A stretch of DNA of 64,000 nt from Hyphomicrobium sp. (GCA_003987725.1 RXJH01000007.1:220817-284816), one strand, 5' to 3'. Counted from the first letter of the stretch, positions 36,172 to 45,676 are shown. Numbers and translations: made by a program. The notes: generated by a model from the sequence alone, not told the origin.

Positions 36172-37611
36172 CTATTCGAGCGGAGTAAGTCCTACGCGCT
36201 TGATACAGTCCCGATACCGCTCTGTACCTTGGAGCGATCTGAAGGCCGGATCAATGAGGATACCCAGAACATCCGGTTCGTCCTGCTGAATGGCGTCCTC
36301 AAGATATTGCAGGGCCGCTTGCGCATCATTCAGCAGCGCCGCCGTCCCGGCGAGCTTGTAGGCTGGTTCATGGCCAAGGGCATACTGACGTTTTTGCTCC
36401 ACCAGCATGGATTCAAGAAGCCCCCTCGCACCGTTCTGACGAAATCCGTCCTCCGCAGCATCCGCGATTGCAATGCGAGCCGCGTTTTTCGCGAGGACTG
36501 CCGCCGTCCGGTATTCGCGTAAATAGTCCTGATAGCGCCGCTCACTGAGATAAATCGTTGCGAGATATTCAGGCGGCGAACGAAGATTTGGCTCGGCATC
36601 CGCAAGCTGGCGCAGAATGAGGATCGCTTCAGCGGGGCGCCCGGCATGAAACAGAATGAGAGCCTTGTTGGCGAGAATGGCCCGCGATTCCGGCTGAAGC
36701 TCCTGAGCTTTGGAGATTTCACGCAACGGGATCTCGAACCGTCCGCCTTGCATTAAAGTCAATGCATACCAGTGACGGGCCTGGGCCGAGGACGGATCGA
36801 GCGCAATCGCCCGTTCGAAAAGCTGCTGGGAATGGCTGAAATTGCGCGACCAGTAAAATTCCGTGAACGCGAGCGCCGCATAGCCATCGGCCAGATCGGG
36901 ATCAAGCGCGATCGCTCGCTCGGCAGCGGCCTTGGCGCGAGGGTAGGCTTCCTCTGCCGGCATCAGGGTATATTGGCTGATCGTGTTGTAGGCGTCGGCG
37001 AGTTTCACATAAGCGACTGCGTAGTTCGGGTCGCGAATAGTCGCTTCCGTGAAATATTGGATTGCACGGGTTAGACCGTTGGTCTGCCGCGTTCCGAGAT
37101 TGTAGACTCCGGCCAAATAGAGATCGCGCACTTCCGGCGATGGCGCGTACGATGTCTTGCTGGATCGCCAGAGTCCAACTGGCCAAGACGGCAACGATGA
37201 TGCCCTCTCAAATGCGCCAAGTGCGGCTAGCCCAATCACCGTCAATGACAGAATGATGACGCCCGTAGTTGGCAGGCGACCGAACTTGAAAGGTGCCGAG
37301 CGCGGAAGGGTTGTATCCAATCCCGGTTGTTGAGCTGGAGATTCGGCCACCACGAGCGCCGGCTGCGGCTTGTCTGCCTCGCCTTCTTCCGCGTTGAGCG
37401 GCTTCCCTTCGAGCCAGCGCTCCAGTTCGTGCTGGTATGCGTAGACCAGATTGCGTTCGCCACCCGGGACGCGGTGAATGGGCAGCCCCCGCTGGCGCTC
37501 CCACCGCCGGACGGTGCGCTCATCGCGATTGAAGAACGCTGCAATCTCCTTCCAGCTTTCCAGCCGCCGTTTCCGCTCCTCAGCCACGTTGCCGTCCTGT
37601 TTCGCCCGCAT
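36172..37611 (-). CDS. Membrane protein with N-terminal HTH and TPR repeats
   Basis: The product is about 480 residues. The N-terminus has a MerR/excisionase-like winged helix (ESWKEIAAFFNRDERTVRRW, then RGLPIHRVPGG). A single membrane helix (TGVIILSLTVIGLAALGAF) follows at about 115, and then TPR repeats such as DPNYAVAYVKLADAYN and DPDLADGYAALAFTEFYWS. The layout resembles CadC-like one-component regulators with a sensory periplasmic part, although the TPR ligand is unknown. Starts at ATG 37611, GTG 37641 or a GTG further in are all possible. It is divergent from the LuxR gene, about 150 bases away. Confidence 0.75.
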   Translation of the reverse strand: MRAKQDGNVAEERKRRLESWKEIAAFFNRDERTVRRWERQRGLPIHRVPGGERNLVYAYQHELERWLEGKPLNAEEGEADKPQPALVVAESPAQQPGLDTTLPRSAPFKFGRLPTTGVIILSLTVIGLAALGAFERASSLPSWPVGLWRSSKTSYAPSPEVRDLYLAGVYNLGTRQTNGLTRAIQYFTEATIRDPNYAVAYVKLADAYNTISQYTLMPAEEAYPRAKAAAERAIALDPDLADGYAALAFTEFYWSRNFSHSQQLFERAIALDPSSAQARHWYALTLMQGGRFEIPLREISKAQELQPESRAILANKALILFHAGRPAEAILILRQLADAEPNLRSPPEYLATIYLSERRYQDYLREYRTAAVLAKNAARIAIADAAEDGFRQNGARGLLESMLVEQKRQYALGHEPAYKLAGTAALLNDAQAALQYLEDAIQQDEPDVLGILIDPAFRSLQGTERYRDCIKRVGLTPLE

Positions 37612-37764
37612 CCGCCCGTATATGCCCGGGCGGCATTCCACAAAAAAAGCGATAGATCACAACGAGATAACTCCAGATTCGTAGCGCGTGCGGCACGGGC
37701 TCAACGTGCGTGCCTTCAGCGAGCTGGAGACCTTCGATCGCGCAAGTAGGGGCAGAACGGGGCT

Positions 37765-38511
37765 TTGAGCAAGAGTCGAGATTGCAAAGAAGGCTTCGAC
37801 TTTGGGGGCTGGGATTTCGTCGATACCATCGAGGGGTGCCACGACATTGGCAGTCTCGCCGATGTCTTTTCCCATTACATTGCCGCATACGGCTACTCGG
37901 CCTCGGCCTGTGGCGCGTTCCATTCGGCCGGAGAGAATGGCGACAAGTTCGAGTTCTACTTTCGCAATTGGCCGGAGGCTTGGGCCGCCCTCTACACCCA
38001 AAGCAATTTCGCGTCCGATGACTTCACCATTTCGGAGGCACGGCGAAAGTCAGGTCCCTACAGCTGGGGGACCGCAATGGCTGGCCGACAGCTCTCGCAG
38101 AAAGAGAAAGTGTTTTTGGAGGCTATGGGTGAATTCGGCTGGGCAGACGGACTGTCCATCCCGATGCACGGCCCTGGGGGACAACTGGCGTTCGTAACGA
38201 TGGCCGGTTCGTCGCAACTGCTGACACCAATCGTGCGTGCGCGGCTGCAATTCTTCTCGCTCCTGACCCACGCCCGCGCACGCGCGTTGCTTCAGGTCGA
38301 TCCCGAACGAGGACCGCGTGACCTGCTGACCCCTCGTGAGCTCGAATGTCTTCGCAAAGTTGGAGCAGGCAAGTCCGACCGCGCCATAGGCGAAGAACTG
38401 GGCATCGCGCGCACGACCGTCAAGTATCATCTGGAGCACGCACGTCAAAAGCTTGGCGTCCGCACACGTGCTCAGGCGCTCGCGCAGTTGGTCCTATGGG
38501 GCGAAGAGTGA
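37765..38511 (+). CDS. LuxR-family transcriptional regulator with autoinducer-type domain
   Basis: The 248-residue protein has an N-terminal domain of the autoinducer-binding type (about 20-165, with FEFYFRNWPEAWAALYTQSN and GWADGLSIPMHGPGG) and a C-terminal LuxR helix-turn-helix (LTPRELECLRKVGAGKSDRA, then TTVKYHLEHARQKLGVRTRA). No luxI-type synthase lies in the window, so it may be an orphan receptor or bind another ligand. The start is TTG 37765. The autotransporter gene begins about 105 bases downstream on the same strand and is a plausible target. Confidence 0.85.
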   Translation: MSKSRDCKEGFDFGGWDFVDTIEGCHDIGSLADVFSHYIAAYGYSASACGAFHSAGENGDKFEFYFRNWPEAWAALYTQSNFASDDFTISEARRKSGPYSWGTAMAGRQLSQKEKVFLEAMGEFGWADGLSIPMHGPGGQLAFVTMAGSSQLLTPIVRARLQFFSLLTHARARALLQVDPERGPRDLLTPRELECLRKVGAGKSDRAIGEELGIARTTVKYHLEHARQKLGVRTRAQALAQLVLWGEE

Positions 38512-38615
38512 GCGCGCCACGCAAGCATCCCCTCCAGTTGGCCGGGATACGAATCAAGGCCGCTTGGCTAAAGGCGATTCACGGATCGCACAATAGAGCT
38601 TGGGGGCGCCGCGAA

Positions 38616-41243
38616 ATGCTTATTACTGAATGGGTTGCGCGCCGCGTCGCGTCCACACGCAACCTTGGCCGCGTTGCACCGGTCGGACGCTTTGATGTCA
38701 TACGGTGGCTGCCATATCTTCGGTGCTCTATTTCAGTGATCGCCCTCGCGGCTGCAACCGCCGCTCAGGCCGCCGACGTCGAAATTACCACCAACACTGC
38801 CAGCGTCGACCTCGACACATACGTCGGCACCACAGCTCGGATTTTTCCTGGCGTCACCGTCTCGAACGGCATCAGCGCCACCACGCAGGCCTGGACTGTC
38901 ACCAACGGCGGAGCAGTGAACGGCCCCAATTCCGTCAAGCTGAATGAGGGTGGCACGTTCGTCAATTCGAGCGGCGCGACCGTAAATGGTTCGGGGACGG
39001 CAATCACCTTCGGTTACAAGCTAATAAGTTTGCCGCCGGCGGGCGGCCCCGGCTATCTGGACAACTACGGCACCATCACCGGTGCCGTCGAAGGCGTCAC
39101 GATGTGGCTCGGCGGCACGGTCACCAACTATCAGGGTGGCATCATTTCCACGACTGGATCTGGCAATGCCGTATCAGTCGGGCAAGGCACCTCTCGCACC
39201 GTCATCAACAGCGGTGAAATTCACGCCGACCGCACCACCGGCTACTCGACCGGCATTCTTGTCCAAGGCGGACCGGCTACCGTCACCAACAACACCACGG
39301 GCATCGTCACCGGGGGCTACAACGGTGTCTACGCGAGCGCATCCACACCGCTGACATTCACCAACAACGGCTCCATCACCTCGGTTCGCGGTCCTGCCGT
39401 CGAAGCCGCCGGAGGGGGCACCTTCATTAACACCGGAACCATCCAGTCCGGTGTTGACGGCATGCTGATCTCGAATGCCGCGACCGTGACCAACAGCGGC
39501 ACTATCGGCTCGACCGGCGCGGGACGCGCCATTGTGTTCTCCGGTGCAGCCACACATACGCTCAATCTGCAAACCGGCTCTGTCCTCAACGGCAACGTCC
39601 AGGGCGGCACCGGCACGGACAATCTGGTGCTGCAAGGGACAGGTACCGAAGACATCGCGAAATTTTCGAACTTCGAAACCCTATCGATGCAAGGAAGCGC
39701 CTGGACACTCACCGGCGCGAGGACCTTCACCACAAGCGCCACGGTCCAGAGCGGCATTCTCAGCGTCAACGGCACGCTTACCAGCCCGACGGTCACTGTA
39801 CAGAACGGCGGCATTCTGGGTGGCACTGGCAACATCGTCGGTAACGTCACCAACAACGGCATCGTCGCACCGGGCAACTCCATCGGCACGCTGACGATCA
39901 CCGGCAACTACACGCAGTCGACCGGATCGACACTACGGACCGAGATCAACAATACGCCTGCAACGGATCTGCTGAACATCACCGGCACAGCGACGATCGA
40001 GAGCGGCGCGACGGTCAATGTTTTGCCCGCTACCGGTCTCTATACGGTCGGCCACCGCTATACGATCCTCACCGCCGCCGACGGGCGCAGCGGCACCTAC
40101 GACCATCTCGTCTACAATGCGCCGTTCCTCGACCTGTCGCTCGATTACGACGCCAACAATGTGTTTCTCGACGTCACGCGCAGCTCCGTCGCATTCCAGC
40201 AGATTGGGCAGACGCCGAACCAGATTGCCGCCGCTGGCGGAGCTGAAAGTCTCGGTTTCGGAAATCCTGTCTACGACGCTGTGTTGAATCTCTCCGAGCC
40301 CGAGGCACGGAATGCCTTCGATCAACTTTCGGGCGAGCTGCATGCCTCGGCGAAGACGGCGCTCATCGAGGACAGCCGTTTCGTGCGCGAGGCTGCTTTA
40401 GACCGCCTCCGCTCTGCCTCCGGCACAGTCTGGGGCCGCGGCTTCGGATCGTGGGGACATACCGATGGCAACGGCAATGCCGCGCGTCTTGACCGCTCGA
40501 CCGGCGGCCTCTTCGTCGGCGGCGACGGTCTTGTCTTGGACAGCTGGCGCCTCGGCGCGCTAGCCGGCTACAGCCATCTGAACTTCAATGTTCACGACCG
40601 CAGCTCCTCAGGCAGCAGCGACAACTACCACCTTGGCCTCTATGGCGGCACGCAATGGGGCCATCTCGCCTTCCGCACCGGCACAGCCTACACGTGGCAC
40701 GACATCTCGACTGGCCGCTCCGTCGTCTTCCCAGGCCTCGCCGATAGCCTGAAGGGCGACTATAATGCCGGCACCGCGCAGGCTTTCGGCGAACTGGCCT
40801 ATGATGTACGTGCTGGCAACATCGGCTTCGAGCCTTTCGCCAACCTCGCCTATGTAAACTTGCACACGGACGGATTTCGCGAGACAGGCGGCGCGGCGGC
40901 ACTGAGGAGTGCGGCGGCAGACACGGACGCAACCTTCTCGACGCTCGGCCTGCGCGCATCGACCACGTTCGTCCTCAACCGTGCAAACCTCACCGCCAGA
41001 GGCGCGTTCGGCTGGCGTCATGCCTTCGGTGACGTGACGCCATTTTCGATCATGCAGTTTGCGAGTGGCGGCGAGGCCTTCACGATCGGAGGCGTTCCGA
41101 TTGCACAAGATGCAGCGGCGATCGAAGCCGGGCTCGACTACGCGCTGTCGCCCGACGCCGCGCTCAGCGTCTCTTATGGCGGTCAGTTCGGCTCCAACGT
41201 CTCCGACCAATCCATCAAGGGGAATTTCAACTGGAAATTCTGA
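38616..41243 (+). CDS. Autotransporter (type Va) with beta-helical passenger
   Basis: The product is 875 residues from ATG 38616. An open frame extends upstream into the LuxR gene but that part is not protein-like. A long signal region ends in ALAAATAAQA before ADVEITTN. The passenger (about 50-560) is built of short Gly/Asn/Thr-rich repeats such as VTNSGTIGSTGAGRAIVFSG, as expected for a right-handed beta-helix, and includes NGGILGGTGNIVGNVTNNG, the PL-type autotransporter repeat. The C-terminal barrel (about 610-875) ends in NFNWKF, with the terminal Phe recognised by the BAM complex. The likely role is surface adhesion. It follows the LuxR regulator. Confidence 0.9.
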   Translation: MLITEWVARRVASTRNLGRVAPVGRFDVIRWLPYLRCSISVIALAAATAAQAADVEITTNTASVDLDTYVGTTARIFPGVTVSNGISATTQAWTVTNGGAVNGPNSVKLNEGGTFVNSSGATVNGSGTAITFGYKLISLPPAGGPGYLDNYGTITGAVEGVTMWLGGTVTNYQGGIISTTGSGNAVSVGQGTSRTVINSGEIHADRTTGYSTGILVQGGPATVTNNTTGIVTGGYNGVYASASTPLTFTNNGSITSVRGPAVEAAGGGTFINTGTIQSGVDGMLISNAATVTNSGTIGSTGAGRAIVFSGAATHTLNLQTGSVLNGNVQGGTGTDNLVLQGTGTEDIAKFSNFETLSMQGSAWTLTGARTFTTSATVQSGILSVNGTLTSPTVTVQNGGILGGTGNIVGNVTNNGIVAPGNSIGTLTITGNYTQSTGSTLRTEINNTPATDLLNITGTATIESGATVNVLPATGLYTVGHRYTILTAADGRSGTYDHLVYNAPFLDLSLDYDANNVFLDVTRSSVAFQQIGQTPNQIAAAGGAESLGFGNPVYDAVLNLSEPEARNAFDQLSGELHASAKTALIEDSRFVREAALDRLRSASGTVWGRGFGSWGHTDGNGNAARLDRSTGGLFVGGDGLVLDSWRLGALAGYSHLNFNVHDRSSSGSSDNYHLGLYGGTQWGHLAFRTGTAYTWHDISTGRSVVFPGLADSLKGDYNAGTAQAFGELAYDVRAGNIGFEPFANLAYVNLHTDGFRETGGAAALRSAAADTDATFSTLGLRASTTFVLNRANLTARGAFGWRHAFGDVTPFSIMQFASGGEAFTIGGVPIAQDAAAIEAGLDYALSPDAALSVSYGGQFGSNVSDQSIKGNFNWKF

Positions 41244-41572
41244 CCGTCTTCCGGGATTTGCGGCGGCGGTCAGAACCGTAGAGATAGGCCGTCCGCGCAC
41301 TTTAGCGTTGGGGCCGTCGCCCCACGGGTTACTTATGGAATGCATAAAATGAGATTATTCTGACGCAATATTTGTTCCCTACAGTGCACGATGCACGTAT
41401 TCTGCCACCGGTCCTAATGGTTCCTCCCAGTTTGACCCGCGAACTCAACTTGGCCGGGGAAGTTCTCCGGCCACTTCTCGTTTCCTTCCGTGGTTTGTCC
41501 GTGTCTCAGCCGATGATGGACCCGGTTTGAAGTTGCCATCGCGCATTGGGTTACGCATCCAGCGAGGGAAGA
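41244..41572. other. Intergenic region with two hairpins
   Basis: No gene is seen here. GGGGC (41310-41314) and GCCCC (41319-41323) form a small stem-loop that may end autotransporter transcription. TGGCCGG (41451-41457) and CCGGCCA (41467-41473) form a second, 7-bp stem with a 9-base loop about 100 bases before the chemoreceptor start, in a position for an operator or leader structure. Neither has a T run. Confidence 0.35.
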
Positions 41573-43276
41573 ATGACCGGCAGACGCTCAACGGAACGCG
41601 ACCCCTTCACGTCTCCGATAGTGATCGTGCACGAAGCAGCGGCCCAATGCGGGCACTTGACCGGGCAATCACTGGAAGCTGCCGAAATCCAAAATCGGCT
41701 TATCGAAGAAACGAACCAACGAACCAGCAGCCTTGCCGGGGCGCTCAAAGCCGCCAACAACGGTTTGGAGACCTGCAGCGCGACTGCAGCTAGCATTCAG
41801 ACCGAGACGCGCGACGCTCTTAAGAACATGTCCGATGCGCTCGATCGTGACTTCAACGCGCTGATGGAGATCATCTCCAACAAATCCGCGGATACAAAGA
41901 AAATCCTGACAACGATCGTCGAGATCGGTCACCAAATTAAAATCCTCTCGATCAACGCTCGAATCGAGGCCGCACGTGCAGGCGAAGCCGGACGCGGCTT
42001 TGCCGTCGTGGCAAACGAAGTGGGCAGACTCGCCGAAACGACCATGGGTCACGCAAAGGAAGCCGAGGTTCTGTTGAACTTCGCTGATGTAGAAAGTCAA
42101 ATCGACAACGCGGGGGAACGATTTCGGAACGCGGTTGCCGAAGTCCGAAAGACCAGCGATGACTCGCTCGGCCGCGTTTCGACAACGGTCAACGAGATGG
42201 CGGTCAATCTCGGAGACGTTGCAGATAACAACAAGGTCATTGACGAACTCGTCGACATGCAAAGGACCGCCGGTCGCCGCCTACGCGCACGGCTTGGCTG
42301 GGCGGTCCAGGAACTCGACGACATCGCGTCCGCAACCGTGAACGCCAAAGACGCCCACGACCCGCTGCTTCAGGTCGCGCGAAGATGGAATCTTGCGCCG
42401 GTGAGGGACCGTCTCGACGAAATCAGAACGCGAGGGGTCCTGCGGGTCGGAGTTGAACCAGGATTCGTGGGGTTATCGTTCCGTCGCCGCCCACGCGAAG
42501 AGCTTATGGGCTTGGACGTCGATTATGCCCGCGCCTATGCACAATCAATCGGCGTGACGTGCGAATTCGTCGAGTACCCGTGGGACGCGCTGACGGGATT
42601 GCTTCATGTCGGCATCAAACAGGGCGAGCAACCCGTCGACGTCATCTGGAGTGCGCTACCGCCAAATGCGTCGTACCGAAAAGTTGCGTATTCGGAAACG
42701 TATACCTACCTCCCATTCGTACTTGCGCGACGCGCCGGCGATACTAGGGTCCGCAAACTCGGCGATCTCGATGGCAAGGTACTCGGCGTCATCAATGATC
42801 CGGGTGCATTCGAAGTCTTGGAGGCGGCAGGCGTGCGGTGGTCTGCTAACAAGGGTAAGCCCAACGGGAAAATTTTTATCGCCAACCTCGTTGCCTATTC
42901 CGATCAAGGCCGCATCCACGACTGCCTGGCGGAAGGAAAGGTCGACGGCTTCTGCGTGGATTTGCCAATCTACCATTGGGCGTGCTCCAATCCCTCCAGC
43001 CCGTGGTTCGGCAAAATCGAAATTATGCCCGGCAATCTCTCTAGCAAACTCTACTATTACACGGTTGCTGTTGCGGCGAGCCCCGCCAGTGCATCGCTCC
43101 TCAAAAGCATCAATTCCTTTATTAGGAGCTTCCGCTCCAGCGCGCGGTGCCATCAAATCGAACAGCAATGGCAGGGTCGTGTCCACGAAGGCGCGCACGG
43201 CTATCGCGATGAGCCAGGCCACCTTTTAGGAGAGGCAGAGCTCAGCGCATCGATTTCATACGGTCAGGCGTGTTGA
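41573..43276 (+). CDS. Soluble chemoreceptor: MCP signalling domain fused to a solute-binding domain
   Basis: The product is 567 residues from ATG 41573, which follows GAGGGAAG. Residues about 40-240 form an MCP coiled coil with the conserved tip region IKILSINARIEAARAGEAGRG followed by FAVVANEVGRLAETT. Residues about 280-545 are a family 3 solute-binding domain (VLRVGVEPGFVGLSFRR, LGDLDGKVLGVINDPGAF, CLAEGKVDGFCVDLPIYHWA). There is no signal peptide and no membrane segment, so the binding domain would sit in the cytoplasm. That is the reverse of ordinary receptors, where sensing is periplasmic and N-terminal. It lies beside the alkane-oxidation island and may sense a metabolite. No che genes are nearby. 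Confidence 0.82.
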   Translation: MTGRRSTERDPFTSPIVIVHEAAAQCGHLTGQSLEAAEIQNRLIEETNQRTSSLAGALKAANNGLETCSATAASIQTETRDALKNMSDALDRDFNALMEIISNKSADTKKILTTIVEIGHQIKILSINARIEAARAGEAGRGFAVVANEVGRLAETTMGHAKEAEVLLNFADVESQIDNAGERFRNAVAEVRKTSDDSLGRVSTTVNEMAVNLGDVADNNKVIDELVDMQRTAGRRLRARLGWAVQELDDIASATVNAKDAHDPLLQVARRWNLAPVRDRLDEIRTRGVLRVGVEPGFVGLSFRRRPREELMGLDVDYARAYAQSIGVTCEFVEYPWDALTGLLHVGIKQGEQPVDVIWSALPPNASYRKVAYSETYTYLPFVLARRAGDTRVRKLGDLDGKVLGVINDPGAFEVLEAAGVRWSANKGKPNGKIFIANLVAYSDQGRIHDCLAEGKVDGFCVDLPIYHWACSNPSSPWFGKIEIMPGNLSSKLYYYTVAVAASPASASLLKSINSFIRSFRSSARCHQIEQQWQGRVHEGAHGYRDEPGHLLGEAELSASISYGQAC

Positions 43277-43295
43277 CGAGAACCCGGCTGCTTCT

Positions 43296-43580
43296 TCATC
43301 CATCAGACTCCGCATCGTTGTGCCGATTTTCGCCCTCCACCCGCACCAACGCCTCAGCAAGCTCCTGTCGCAGTTCCGCCGGCACGCCTTGTGTCTTCGC
43401 CGCGTGTCGAACACTGTCGAGAAGTTCTTCGATGCCGGACGCGTCGATGGCCGCCTTCGCCTCGCGACGATAGGATTCCCACATCGGCCTTCCTTGAAAT
43501 TTCGTGTCGGTCGGATTGCCATGCACTTGGCACAAAGCGCGGCAGATCCGCTCGATCAGAGGGGGATGACGATGGACCAT
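43296..43580 (-). CDS. Small protein of unknown function, tandem paralogue 1
   Basis: The 94-residue protein starts at ATG 43580 behind AAGGAG. It is soluble and largely helical, with a start MVHRHPPLIERICRALCQV followed by GNPTDTKFQGRPMW and a Lys/Glu-rich tail. It matches the protein at 43905-44213 over the first 60 residues, including PPL-[IV]-ERI, RALCQ, GNPTDT, PMW, YRR-[ED]-A and AAID-[AG]-SGI-[ED]-EL. I do not recognise the family. It converges on the chemoreceptor gene. Conservation between the copies, against a noisy background, is the evidence that both are real genes. Confidence 0.7.
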   Translation of the reverse strand: MVHRHPPLIERICRALCQVHGNPTDTKFQGRPMWESYRREAKAAIDASGIEELLDSVRHAAKTQGVPAELRQELAEALVRVEGENRHNDAESDG

Positions 43581-43904
43581 CAGCGTCTCCTTGCCTTTGA
43601 AGCATAAGACGGGGGGACAACCTTATCATCCTGGGATCAAATTCATCTCATTACGATTCGGACAATTTTCATATTGGGCGGCGAGCAATCCCCGAGACAC
43701 GTGCTATTCGCCGGATCTCTGTCAGGCGCCCTGCAGTGTCGAAGCTACAGACGGGTGCAAACAGAGGTTGCCCACCCCGACGCGAGGTTCGCCGTAGTTA
43801 AAGACCAGCTCGTGCACGCGAGGAGCTGACGAGCTTCGGGCACAACGGCCTTCACGAGCCGTCGTGCCCGGCAAAGATGCAGATAGGGCTCGACCCCTAA
43901 GCCG

Positions 43905-44213
43905 TTACCATCGCATGAAGTCGCTATACTGGTGCTCGTGGACTGCCGCGATGGACTCGCTTTCTCCTTCAAAACGCATCAACGCTTCGACAAGCTCTGC
44001 CCGCACCGCGGGTGACACGCGTTTCTCCTCTATGAGGCTTCGCACGGTGTGCACCAACTCATCAATGCCCGAACCGTCGATGGCCGCCTGAGCATCGCGG
44101 CGATAGGTCTGCCACATGGGCTTGCCTTTGACCCTGGTATCGGTGGGGTTGCCATTCGCTTGGCAGAGGGCCCGGCTGATCCGCTCGACGAGCGGTGGAA
44201 ACTGTCGAACCAT
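43905..44213 (-). CDS. Small protein of unknown function, tandem paralogue 2
   Basis: The 102-residue protein starts at ATG 44213 behind AAGGAG. It begins MVRQFPPLVERISRALCQA and keeps GNPTDTRVKGKPMW and AAIDGSGIDELVHTVRSLIE, matching the copy at 43296-43580 through the first two thirds. It differs in the tail, which ends HEHQYSDFMRW. The two copies lie 324 bases apart in the same orientation, and the spacer has no clear gene. The function is unknown. Confidence 0.7.
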   Translation of the reverse strand: MVRQFPPLVERISRALCQANGNPTDTRVKGKPMWQTYRRDAQAAIDGSGIDELVHTVRSLIEEKRVSPAVRAELVEALMRFEGESESIAAVHEHQYSDFMRW

Positions 44214-44808
44214 GGGGTGCTCCTTCGCTTTTCACCAAAATGTTCGATCCGTGGCGCCCGCGCTTTCCGTCTCCCTTGGAAATTCGTTTCGTCCCTTTAC
44301 GGCTGAGTGTGTCCCAGCATCTCTTAGTTTGATAACGCGTTACTTTACGACGCGTTTGCGCCAAGCCTGAAACAACAAAAACAGAAAAACAATGCGGTCC
44401 GGTGACAGTCCAAACTGTGACTGAAGGTCGCCAAAGCATGGCGCCGACTTTTATCTCCGACACTGATCTCTTACGTGATGAGTCGGAAGTACGCCTGCTC
44501 GAAGTCCGGCGGCACGTTTCGAAGCTTATCCAGCTCCGTCGCCGAACTGCAACTTCGACGCCAGGAGCGCGCCTGGGGCACCCGCCGATGAGGATTAAGG
44601 GCAGCCGGCTCATGGGCGGTCCTTTCCGCTCCACTCTCGAGCAACCAACTTCGAAAAAAAGCAGAATGACTTATTTGGCTCCCCGGAGTGAACCGGCACC
44701 GAAAAGCTCGATACAATCTTGGCTACACATATGCCGGATGCCTTGTGAAAGCAGCAGATGACGTAATCCATTTCGTTTGAAACGGGCACACGGCTCCGGC
44801 AAGACGCA
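44214..44808. other. Gene-poor spacer of about 600 bases
   Basis: Two overlapping open frames (44402-44761 plus, and 44471-44716 minus) lack ribosome binding sites and read like random sequence, although the end of the minus frame (ELDKLRNVPPDFEQAYFRLI) looks protein-like and may be a gene remnant. The region marks the boundary between the paralogue pair and the alkane-oxidation operon. No terminator with a T run is visible. Confidence 0.35.
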
Positions 44809-45663
44809 TCAATCGGCAGAAGGGGGAGTGAAAGTCACTCCATAGCTCGCACAAATCCGTTCCAATTCTCCATCTGCGCGCATGTCGTCGAGAGCACGCC
44901 CGATCGCGTAGCCCAGGTCCCGGCTGTTTTCTTTCACTGCCGTTCCTATCTTCCAACTCTTTAGCGTGATCCCCGGCATTGGCGGCTCGATAAACACTGC
45001 GGTGTGGCCCTGGTCATGCAAAACACCCTCGAGATTCGATTTTACACCGAGCAGGGCCACAGTCTGATGGCTGAGAAATTGGCGCACGCCGTCGGCGACG
45101 TTCGTATAATGCACAACATTGTTGATCAATGCGCCGTCGTCAAAGCGCATCAGGAAATAGTCCGCACTTGTCGAGAATTGGACGCCGACTTTTTCTTTAC
45201 GAAATATTTCGAATGTCGCGTCGCGCGGGACCCGAGACGAATCGATTGCGAGGGCAACATGCTGCTCGAAATAGGTATTGCCGATGACCGCAAGATTGTT
45301 CCGCGCCATCAGTTCTCGATCGACCGGCACGTGCAGCATCACATCCGCAATGCCGCCTTCACCGACTGGACCTTTCCAGATATTGAACCGGAGATCATCG
45401 TCGACACTTTCCCCGGTCATGCGCGTAATAATTTCGGCGCTGATACCGAGGCGCCGTGCGAGTGCCTTACCGATATCGACGTCTATGCCCTTGGCGCTCT
45501 CTCCGTCCATCCACGAGAACGGAGCATTGTCGATGTAAACCGCAATACGAAGAACTTTGCTAGCCACGACCTCGTCGAGCGGCCGGCCCGTTACCGCCGC
45601 GTGCGAGGTGACGAGGAATATGCCAAGCGCAAGAACAAATTCTGCCAATCGGCATTTGAACAT
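44809..45663 (-). CDS. Quinoprotein-dehydrogenase-associated solute-binding protein
   Basis: The product is 284 residues from ATG 45663. A longer frame runs into the cytochrome gene and is rejected. A signal peptide (MFKCRLAEFVLALGIFLVTS) directs it to the periplasm. The mature part is a family 3 solute-binding fold (VLRIAVYIDNAPFSWMDG, KGIDVDIGKALARRLGISAE). Proteins like this (the XoxJ and PedABC-cluster type) accompany PQQ alcohol dehydrogenases and are thought to help assemble or activate them rather than import a nutrient. The gene follows the PedF-like cytochrome by 13 bases and is the last of the operon. No ABC transporter genes are nearby. Confidence 0.78.
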   Translation of the reverse strand: MFKCRLAEFVLALGIFLVTSHAAVTGRPLDEVVASKVLRIAVYIDNAPFSWMDGESAKGIDVDIGKALARRLGISAEIITRMTGESVDDDLRFNIWKGPVGEGGIADVMLHVPVDRELMARNNLAVIGNTYFEQHVALAIDSSRVPRDATFEIFRKEKVGVQFSTSADYFLMRFDDGALINNVVHYTNVADGVRQFLSHQTVALLGVKSNLEGVLHDQGHTAVFIEPPMPGITLKSWKIGTAVKENSRDLGYAIGRALDDMRADGELERICASYGVTFTPPSAD

Positions 45664-45676
45664 CTTATCACGAGCC

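Noticed and set aside
38346-38615. Upstream extension of the autotransporter frame
   Set aside because: It overlaps the LuxR coding region and lacks protein character. The signal peptide starts after ATG 38616.
39000-39900. Repetitive GC-rich units that could suggest a CRISPR or tandem repeat array
   Set aside because: The repetition is at the protein level (beta-helix rungs). The DNA units vary in length and sequence.
39329-39907. Long antisense frame inside the autotransporter
   Set aside because: It is the complement of Gly/Asn/Thr-rich repeats, whose codon bias keeps the opposite frame open.
43620-43904. Possible third gene between the two small paralogues
   Set aside because: The minus frame at 43745-43972 overlaps the start of the second paralogue and has no recognisable composition or start signal.
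44402-44761. Open frame of 119 codons on the plus strand, and a minus frame at 44471-44716
   Set aside because: Neither has a ribosome binding site or a protein-like composition along its full length. They overlap each other on opposite strands.
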